Assembly (NCBI GenBank): GCA_910578215.1
Contig: CAJTPH010000067.1
Location: forward strand, 1 to 7,910
Source: an uncultured Acetatifactor sp.
GTDB lineage: Bacteria > Bacillota > Clostridia > Lachnospirales > Lachnospiraceae
Direction of reading: 5' to 3'
DNA length: 7,910 nt
Shown: positions 1 through 4,193 of the stretch, piece by piece
Position numbering within the stretch: position 1 is the stretch's first letter
Layout: every line of letters begins with the position of its first letter
Notes under the pieces: generated by a model
Told to the model about the DNA's origin: nothing
The model's input: only the letters and a program-made list of their open reading frames with translations
Database searches by the model: none
Made by a program: the position numbers and the translations under genes

Positions 1-1
1 C

Positions 2-262
2 GCCGCGGCGGCGGAGAGGGTAAAGGCAGAAAAGGCGATCAAAGCAGCCGAAGCCGCCAGGATTAAGGCTGAGGAGGCGCTGAGAGCCGCCTCCGAAAAC
101 GAAGCAAAGGCTAGGGAAGCGGTGGAAAACGCCGCTGAGAGAGAGAAAGCGGAGACGGCGAAGGCGGCGCTGCATGCCGAGGCGGAGCGCTTTGCGCTGG
201 AGGCGGCAGAGAAGGCAGGGCATAGCCCCATACAAGAGAGCGGAGAGGATGACGACAGATGA
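2..262 (+). CDS. C-terminal fragment of an Ala/Glu/Lys-rich coiled-coil protein
   Basis: The frame is open from the window edge to a TGA at 260-262 and encodes about 86 residues; the N-terminus lies outside the window. The visible part is almost entirely A, E, K and R in heptad-like spacing (for example AEKAIKAAEAARIKAEEAL), with no Gly or Pro until the last 15 residues. This strongly suggests a long alpha-helical coiled coil. It ends in a short acidic tail, ESGEDDDR. The stop codon overlaps an ATG of the next frame (ATGA, 259-262), so it is probably co-transcribed with the MscS-family channel downstream. Low-complexity helices of this kind occur in many unrelated proteins, so I assign no function. 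It is probably a real gene because the frame is open throughout, is compositionally consistent and sits tightly against the next gene. Confidence 0.6.
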   Translation, partial: AAAAERVKAEKAIKAAEAARIKAEEALRAASENEAKAREAVENAAEREKAETAKAALHAEAERFALEAAEKAGHSPIQESGEDDDR

Positions 263-279
263 CGGGAGGTTTGATGATA

Positions 280-1188
280 ATGGGCAGCTTTCATATGACG
301 CGGGCTTTTACTGCAATGACCAGCCCTGTTGTGCTGGAGAGCGTGGAGGAGGTTTTTAAACCCAGCGCCATAAAAGAGTTTTTCCAGACGCTTCCGGAGA
401 AGGCGTTGAGCCTGGGATTAAGAATTTTGCTTGCCGTAATATTTTTCCTGATCGGCGTCCAGCTGGTCAAGCTGGTGCGCAGGATCATCAGAAAATCCAT
501 GGAGCGGGCAAACGCGGAGGTGGGCGCGGTTCAGTTTGTGGATTCCTTTGTGAAGGCGGCGTTGTATGTGCTCCTTGTACTGACGCTTGCGTCTACCTTC
601 GGGGTGGATGCCGCCAGCATTGTGGCGCTTTTGGGCTCCGCGGGCGTCGCCATCGGCCTTGCGGTACAGGGAAGCCTCTCAAACCTTGCGGGCGGTGTGC
701 TGATATTGATGCTTAAGCCCTTTAAGGTGGGAGATTATATTATAGAGGGCACGTCCGGCAGGGAAGGGACCGTTACGGAGATCCAGATCTTTTATACAAG
801 GCTGCTGACGCCGGATAACCAGACGGTCATTCTGCCAAACGGCAGTCTTGCCAACAACAGCCTGGTGAATGTGACCACCCAGGAATGCAGGAGGATGGAT
901 GTAAAGGTGGGGATCTCCTACAAAGCGGATCTGAAAGAGGCGAAGGCTGTGCTGTTTCGGGTCCTGCAGGAGGACGAGGCGGTTCTCAAGGATAAGGAGA
1001 TGCTTGTGTTTGTGGACGAGCTTTCCGGCTCCAGCGTGGATCTCTGTGTAAGATGCTGGTTTAGGCAGGAGGATTACTGGCCCGGAAGGAGGCGGATTAC
1101 GGAGAACTGTAAGTTAAAGCTGGATGAGGCGGGAATAGAAATTCCCTTTAACCAGCTGGATGTGCATTTGGACAGGGGGCAGTTTTAA
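280..1188 (+). CDS. mscS: MscS-family small-conductance mechanosensitive channel
   Basis: This is a cytoplasmic-membrane channel that opens under membrane tension and releases solutes during hypo-osmotic shock; the family works as a homoheptamer. From the start used here it has 302 residues. A hydrophobic helix lies at about 44-66, a second at about 87-107, and the long pore helix at about 112-143 carries the family's Gly/Ala-rich pattern (GSAGVAIGLAVQGSLSNLAGG). The conserved beta domain follows (PFKVGDYI, GTVTEI, LPNG, NNS at about 147-194), then the C-terminal alpha/beta domain. The size matches the short three-helix MscS type. The start at 280 is chosen because GGGAGGT (264-270) sits 9 bases upstream. 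In-frame ATGs at 259 and 274 are alternatives; the one at 259 overlaps the preceding stop as ATGA and has a weaker GGAGAGG upstream. The family call is secure; the start is less so. Confidence 0.93.
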   Translation: MGSFHMTRAFTAMTSPVVLESVEEVFKPSAIKEFFQTLPEKALSLGLRILLAVIFFLIGVQLVKLVRRIIRKSMERANAEVGAVQFVDSFVKAALYVLLVLTLASTFGVDAASIVALLGSAGVAIGLAVQGSLSNLAGGVLILMLKPFKVGDYIIEGTSGREGTVTEIQIFYTRLLTPDNQTVILPNGSLANNSLVNVTTQECRRMDVKVGISYKADLKEAKAVLFRVLQEDEAVLKDKEMLVFVDELSGSSVDLCVRCWFRQEDYWPGRRRITENCKLKLDEAGIEIPFNQLDVHLDRGQF

Positions 1189-1249
1189 CCCGGTCATCCC
1201 GTTTTTAACCGTGCCGGGAAAAAATACTTAAAAAAATTAGAATTTAGGC

Positions 1250-1278
1250 TTGCAAATTTTCCCCACAACCTATATAAT
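1250..1278 (+). promoter_or_regulatory. Sigma-A type promoter of the tRNA-Thr unit
   Basis: The -35 box TTGCAA (1250-1255) and a perfect -10 box TATAAT (1273-1278) are separated by exactly 17 bases. Transcription would begin near 1285, about 24 bases before the mature tRNA. The upstream stretch (1219-1247) is rich in A-tracts, which could act as an UP-like element. The rest of 1189-1249, after the channel gene, holds no gene that I can see. Confidence 0.85.
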
Positions 1279-1286
1279 AGACAATG

Positions 1287-1304
1287 GCTGTGCTGGTGCA
1301 CAGC
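1287..1304 (+). other. Leader hairpin of the pre-tRNA
   Basis: GCTGTGC (1287-1293) pairs perfectly with GCACAGC (1298-1304) around the loop TGGT. The hairpin would lie within a few bases of the predicted 5' end of the transcript and stop 4 bases before the tRNA. It would be in the leader that RNase P removes. A role in protecting or presenting the precursor is inference. Confidence 0.6.
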
Positions 1305-1308
1305 AGAT

Positions 1309-1381
1309 GCTGAAATAGCTCAGTTGGTAGAGCACTTCACTCGTAATGAAGGGGTCGTGGGTTCGAGTCCCATTTTCAGCT
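1309..1381 (+). tRNA. tRNA-Thr, anticodon CGU
   Basis: A complete cloverleaf can be drawn by eye. The acceptor stem GCTGAAA (1309-1315) pairs perfectly with TTTCAGC (1374-1380). The D-arm is GCTC...GAGC. The anticodon stem CTTCA/TGAAG encloses the loop CTCGTAA, with anticodon CGT at 1342-1344, which reads ACG (Thr). A five-base variable loop is followed by the T-arm GTGGG-TTCGAGT-CCCAT, whose first pair is G-U. The discriminator is U (T1381). The CCA end is not encoded (TGG follows), so a nucleotidyltransferase must add it. It is a single-gene unit with its own promoter and terminator. Confidence 0.97.
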
Positions 1382-1467
1382 TGGTATGTAAGAGCTGCAA
1401 ATTCTGCTGATAAGGAAGTACTCACAGCAGCGTATCGATAACGCTGAGAAACGGAATGCAGGCAGAG
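1382..1467 (+). other. Structured 3' trailer of the tRNA transcript
   Basis: About 86 bases separate the mature tRNA end from the terminator stem, longer than a minimal trailer. A 6-bp hairpin CAGCGT/ACGCTG (1428-1433 with 1441-1446, loop ATCGATA) is clear. CTGCTG near 1404-1409 could pair with CAGCAG at 1425-1430 as a competing fold. No start codon with a convincing ribosome binding site opens a reading frame here. It could be discarded trailer or a small RNA released by tRNA processing. The sequence alone cannot tell. Confidence 0.35.
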
Positions 1468-1511
1468 ACAGAGAACCGATCGCTTTTAAAGTGTCAGGTT
1501 CTCTGTTTTTT
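1468..1511 (+). terminator. Intrinsic terminator of the tRNA-Thr unit
   Basis: ACAGAGAACC (1468-1477) pairs perfectly over 10 bp with GGTTCTCTGT (1497-1506). The 19-base loop can itself fold further (CTT/AAG core), and a run of T follows to 1511. This is the strongest terminator in the window. Confidence 0.92.
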
Positions 1512-1558
1512 ATAGACAGGTAATGACAATTTCTTTAAATTAAGGGGCGGGATAAAAA

Positions 1559-1593
1559 AATACAGCGCATAATTTACAGGGCTGTATTATAAT
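1559..1593 (+). promoter_or_regulatory. Promoter region with inverted repeat upstream of the orphan membrane protein gene
   Basis: A perfect -10 box TATAAT lies at 1588-1593, about 30 bases before the ATG at 1623. No good -35 box is found at 16-18 bases. In its place is an 8-bp inverted repeat, AATACAGC (1559-1566) and GCTGTATT (1581-1588), with a 14-base spacer. Its right arm touches the -10 box. This could be an operator for a dimeric regulator; a poor -35 with a dyad at that place would suit an activator. That interpretation is inference. Confidence 0.5.
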
Positions 1594-1622
1594 GTTAAAT
1601 ATTAAGAAAGGTAAAATTATTT

Positions 1623-2252
1623 ATGAAAAATAATAAGAAAACGGCAGGATGTGGCACAATTATTTTTTTGTGGGTAATTGTATCAGCGGTTCTAGGGGTT
1701 ATTTTATCTTCGGTTAATGAGACAGGGCAAGGTATCGGTTTTATCATATCAGCTTCCGTCTTTATAGGTTTTGCGATTACGATTGTAATAACGTTATTCA
1801 CAAGAGCATTTAAAGCAAGTACAGAGGTAAAACGGCAAAAAAAGGATCGACAGGAGGGAATTACAAGATACAGCCCGCTAATCCATGTAGGAGGCTTGCC
1901 GGCGCCTGAAAACAGTAAGGCGTCTGTTGTATTAACCCCGGCTGAACTTATTGTAAACTGTGACGGGCACGAATATGTTTTAAGCATCAAAAAAATCCTG
2001 GATGTAGATTATCAGATTAATATTGACGAGGCCAGATACCTGAGAAGCGGTTTGATGGAAAGGACTGCAGCGTCTGGGATGGATGGCACGGCAGAAGCGC
2101 GTAATTTAAAACACTATGCAATCATTTCTTATGAAGATGCGCAGGAGGTACATAAAACATTCTTGCTGAGAGATGAGGATGTGAGAAAGGAGGTCGTCTT
2201 CAATTTGATTGAAAGACTGCGCCTCATTAAAAAAACAACTATCGGAGAGTAG
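1623..2252 (+). CDS. Orphan membrane protein: two N-terminal helices plus a soluble, possibly PH/GRAM-like domain
   Basis: The protein has 209 residues and I do not recognise the family. A short Lys-rich N-terminus is followed by two hydrophobic helices at about 11-30 and 38-60. A basic stretch follows (KASTEVKRQKKDRQ, about 64-77), which by the positive-inside rule places the rest in the cytoplasm. Residues about 98-200 alternate short hydrophobic beta-like runs (ASVVLTPAELIVN, HEYVLSIKKILDVDYQI, HYAIISYED, VHKTFLLRD) and end in an amphipathic helix (KEVVFNLIERLRLIKK). This order recalls bacterial PH or GRAM-like domains, but the likeness is only structural intuition. AGAAAGG (1605-1611) lies 11 bases before the ATG. 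The gene has its own promoter and terminator, so it is monocistronic. It is visibly more AT-rich than its neighbours, which may mean separate acquisition. Confidence 0.8.
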   Translation: MKNNKKTAGCGTIIFLWVIVSAVLGVILSSVNETGQGIGFIISASVFIGFAITIVITLFTRAFKASTEVKRQKKDRQEGITRYSPLIHVGGLPAPENSKASVVLTPAELIVNCDGHEYVLSIKKILDVDYQINIDEARYLRSGLMERTAASGMDGTAEARNLKHYAIISYEDAQEVHKTFLLRDEDVRKEVVFNLIERLRLIKKTTIGE

Positions 2253-2306
2253 AGATGTATAACAGGCTTGCCCGCATGTTTTGAATGGGCGATAGCCTCT
2301 GTATGT

Positions 2307-2342
2307 AAGAGCCCCGCAGCGTTTGCGTGCAGGCTCTTTTTT
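2307..2342 (+). terminator. Intrinsic terminator after the orphan membrane protein gene
   Basis: AAGAGCC (2307-2313) pairs with GGCTCTT (2332-2338), with an inner GCA/TGC helix, and the T-run continues to 2342. The stem could also stall transcription arriving from the convergent importer operon, but on that strand no U-tract follows it. Confidence 0.88.
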
Positions 2343-2382
2343 GTGTGAAAACCGTGTCCTGATCCGGAGGCGCCAAGCCTTA

Positions 2383-3195
2383 TCACATGCGCAGGCGCTT
2401 CTTGATCTGGTGCTCGATGATCTGAATGGACTTGTAAAAAACGAGCGCAATGATGCATAAAATGATGATGCTGGTAATAACCATATCCAGCTGGAATACC
2501 TGGGAGCCGTAGATGATCAGGTAGCCAAGCCCCCTTCTCGCGGCAAGGAATTCCCCGATGATGACCCCCACCAGGGCAAGCCCGATATTTACCTTTGCGG
2601 TGCTTAAAAGAATGGGAATGGAGCCGGGGAGGACAACCTTAAAAAAAGCATCCCTCTTTTTACCGCCAAGGGTGTAGATCAAAGTGATTTTTTCCGCGTC
2701 CACCTGCTGAAAGCCTGTGTAAAAGCTGATGATGGAGCCGAAGATCGCCACCGACATGCCGGCGACGATAATGGTCCTGGTTCCGGTGCCCAGCCAGACG
2801 ATGAACAACGGCGCCAGCGCCGATTTCGGCAGACTGTTTAAGACCACCAGATAGGGCTCCAGAATTTCCGACAGCTTTTCGGAGTACCATAGCAGTGTGG
2901 ATACAATCAGGCTCAGGATCAACACCAGAAGGAAGCTCAAAAGGGTCTCGTACAGGGTCACGCCGATATGGGAGAGCAGCGAATTGTTTTGCAGCTGGGT
3001 TACGAAGCAGCCGGCGACACGGCTGGGGCTGGCAAAGAAAAAGCTGTCGATCCAGCCGGCGCGCGCGCTTATCTCCCAGAGGGCCAAAAATGCCATAAAA
3101 ATTACAAAGCGCCATGAGGATATTTCATGATGGTGCCTTTTGTGGTTTCTGATAAATTCTTCCTGTTTGGTCAGGTCATTCTTTTTTGTTTTCAT
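2383..3195 (-). CDS. ABC transporter permease, SsuC/TauC/NrtB/ThiX type
   Basis: This is the membrane subunit of an importer for a small organic or inorganic anion or a thiamine precursor; the substrate cannot be read from the sequence. The 270 residues begin with a charged, His-rich cytoplasmic leader (KRHHHE), followed by about six membrane helices. The segment LNSLPKSALAPLFIVWLGTG (from about residue 119) is typical of this permease group. The EAA-like coupling loop TLGGKKRDAFFKVVLPGSIP (about 175-194) contacts the ATPase, and GEFLAARRGLGYLI is also a group hallmark. The start at 3195 lies inside the end of the ATPase gene (20-base overlap). It is preceded on the minus strand by a strong GGGAGGA (3204-3210) 8 bases upstream, so translation of the pair is probably coupled. 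The length is normal for the family. Confidence 0.93.
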   Translation of the reverse strand: MKTKKNDLTKQEEFIRNHKRHHHEISSWRFVIFMAFLALWEISARAGWIDSFFFASPSRVAGCFVTQLQNNSLLSHIGVTLYETLLSFLLVLILSLIVSTLLWYSEKLSEILEPYLVVLNSLPKSALAPLFIVWLGTGTRTIIVAGMSVAIFGSIISFYTGFQQVDAEKITLIYTLGGKKRDAFFKVVLPGSIPILLSTAKVNIGLALVGVIIGEFLAARRGLGYLIIYGSQVFQLDMVITSIIILCIIALVFYKSIQIIEHQIKKRLRM

Positions 3196-3979
3196 GTGTT
3201 AAATCCTCCCATAGCCTGTTAAAGTACTGTTGGAATTCGGGTGCATTTCTGGCGGCAAGCGGAGAGTCGTCGGCAAGGGTCAGAGATATCTTCATTTCGT
3301 TTTTGATGACGGCAGGTCTTCCGGAAAGGACGATTACCCTGTCGGCAAGGCTGATCGCTTCCGAAAGGTCATGCGTAATGATAATCATGGTTTTTCCGGC
3401 GGCGCGGATCAGTCGGCAGATATCGGCGGACACAAAAAGCCTGGTCTGATAGTCCAGCGCGCTGAAGGGCTCATCCAGCAGCAGCAGCTGAGGCTCCAGG
3501 GCGAGAGTCCGTATCAGGGCGGCGCGCTGCTTCATTCCGCCCGAAAGCTCGTCGGGCCGCTTATACCGGAATTTGTCAAGCCCGTAATCTTCCAAAAGTC
3601 TGTCCACAGTGTCCAGATGTTCTCTTGTAAGCATATGATTCAACTCCAGTCCAAGAGTGACGTTCTGATAGACGTTGCGCCACTCAAAGAGGTGATCCCG
3701 CTGCAGCATATAGCCTATTTTGGGGTAATGGAGCAGGCCGTCGGGGTTATTTACCACTATGGTTCCGCTTTCCGGCGCAATGAGGCCGGCGATGATGGAG
3801 AGCAGCGTGGATTTGCCGCAGCCGCTTGGTCCCACGATGGCAATGAACTCTCCTTCGTGCACCTGAAAGGAAATGTCCTTCAGCGCCTGAATTTCACCGT
3901 GAAGACTGTGATAGGAATACCCGATATTTTTTAATTCCAGGAAACTTGCTTCTACGGTATTTTTTGTGGTATTCTGCAT
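3176..3979 (-). CDS. ABC transporter ATP-binding protein, SsuB/TauB/NrtD/ThiZ type
   Basis: This is the cytoplasmic ATPase that powers the permease encoded by the overlapping downstream gene. All catalytic elements are intact in 267 residues: Walker A GPSGCGKST (50-58), Q-loop Gln93, signature LSGGMKQR (145-152), Walker B LLLLDEP with catalytic Glu170, D-loop SALD (173-176) and switch His203. The segment MLQRDHLFEWRNVYQNV after the Q-loop is typical of the nitrate/sulfonate/taurine group. It is the first gene of a two-gene minus-strand unit. The ribosome binding site before the ATG is weak (TTGGGAA), with no better start downstream before the conserved domain. No substrate-binding protein gene is found on either side in the window. 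I could not find a convincing minus-strand promoter. Confidence 0.94.
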   Translation of the reverse strand: MQNTTKNTVEASFLELKNIGYSYHSLHGEIQALKDISFQVHEGEFIAIVGPSGCGKSTLLSIIAGLIAPESGTIVVNNPDGLLHYPKIGYMLQRDHLFEWRNVYQNVTLGLELNHMLTREHLDTVDRLLEDYGLDKFRYKRPDELSGGMKQRAALIRTLALEPQLLLLDEPFSALDYQTRLFVSADICRLIRAAGKTMIIITHDLSEAISLADRVIVLSGRPAVIKNEMKISLTLADDSPLAARNAPEFQQYFNRLWEDLTHENKKE

Positions 3980-3981
3980 AG

Positions 3982-4010
3982 TAGACAGTTCCCAATCCTT
4001 TTTTTATAAT
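3982..4010 (+). promoter_or_regulatory. Possible distal promoter toward the secreted-protein gene
   Basis: TAGACA (3982-3987) and a perfect TATAAT (4005-4010) are 17 bases apart on the plus strand. Transcription would begin near 4017 and give a leader of about 177 bases containing the hairpins at 4040-4108. The same stretch contains a dyad, AATCCTT (3994-4000) with AAGGATT (4016-4022), followed by C and seven T. It could therefore instead be read as a weak plus-strand terminator. Both readings are inference. Confidence 0.45.
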
Positions 4011-4039
4011 GTATGAAGGATTCTTTTTTTAGTTCGGCA

Positions 4040-4108
4040 GGCGTGCAAAAAACAATTTACACGGCTCTAGGCAAAAACTGCTTGAGCAGCCCTCAGCCAC
4101 TTGACGCC
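4040..4108 (+). promoter_or_regulatory. Nested hairpins between divergent genes; candidate leader RNA of unknown type
   Basis: Three helices can nest: GGCGT/ACGCC (4040-4044 with 4104-4108), GGCT/AGCC (4063-4066 with 4095-4098), and CTGC/GCAG (4078-4081 with 4086-4089, loop TTGA), with A-rich single strands between them. Read on the minus strand, the innermost hairpin is followed by TTTTTG and could act as a short attenuator for the importer operon. I compared it mentally with TPP, cobalamin, c-di-GMP, SAM and guanidine riboswitches and found no convincing match. The helices are short, so chance is possible. Confidence 0.3.
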
Positions 4109-4129
4109 GGAGCAAAAAAGCATTATGAT
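4101..4129 (+). promoter_or_regulatory. Proximal promoter of the secreted-protein gene
   Basis: TTGACG (4101-4106) and TATGAT (4124-4129) are separated by exactly 17 bases. Transcription would begin near 4136, giving a 5' untranslated region of about 58 bases. That region contains the ribosome binding site AGAGGAAGG (4174-4182), 11 bases before the ATG. Confidence 0.7.
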
Positions 4130-4193
4130 AGATAGCGATGGAAAATATTGCATTTTCTTTAAGAATCAATGAAAGAGGAAGGAAAACAAAGTA

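Noticed and set aside
1189..1218. CCCGG...CCGGG dyad after the MscS-family gene as a terminator
   Set aside because: It is only 5 bp with a 20-base loop, and it is followed by A's, not T's, on the plus strand.
1440..1460. CTGAGAAACGG in the tRNA trailer as a TPP riboswitch core
   Set aside because: The paired GGGGTGC-like and CCTGATC-like conserved segments are absent and no thiamine gene follows. The whole stretch ends in a tRNA-unit terminator.
2660..3115. Minus-strand open frame of 151 codons inside the permease gene, other frame
   Set aside because: It has Arg/His/Pro-rich, low-quality protein composition and lies within a permease that has clear family motifs; it is a frame shadow.
3230..3934. 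Long open frame (234 codons) on the plus strand opposite the ATPase gene
   Set aside because: It lies wholly antisense to an ATPase with every conserved motif intact. Its product has no recognisable domain, and it has no convincing ribosome binding site.
4078..4108. GCAGCCCTCAGCCACTTGAC as part of a cobalamin riboswitch
   Set aside because: The resemblance is limited to a few bases. The upstream GGTGAAA-type segment and the downstream B12 box are missing.
4068..4120. GGCAAAA and GACGC segments as a c-di-GMP-I riboswitch
   Set aside because: The GACGCAAAGC core and the tetraloop-receptor arrangement are not present in the required order.
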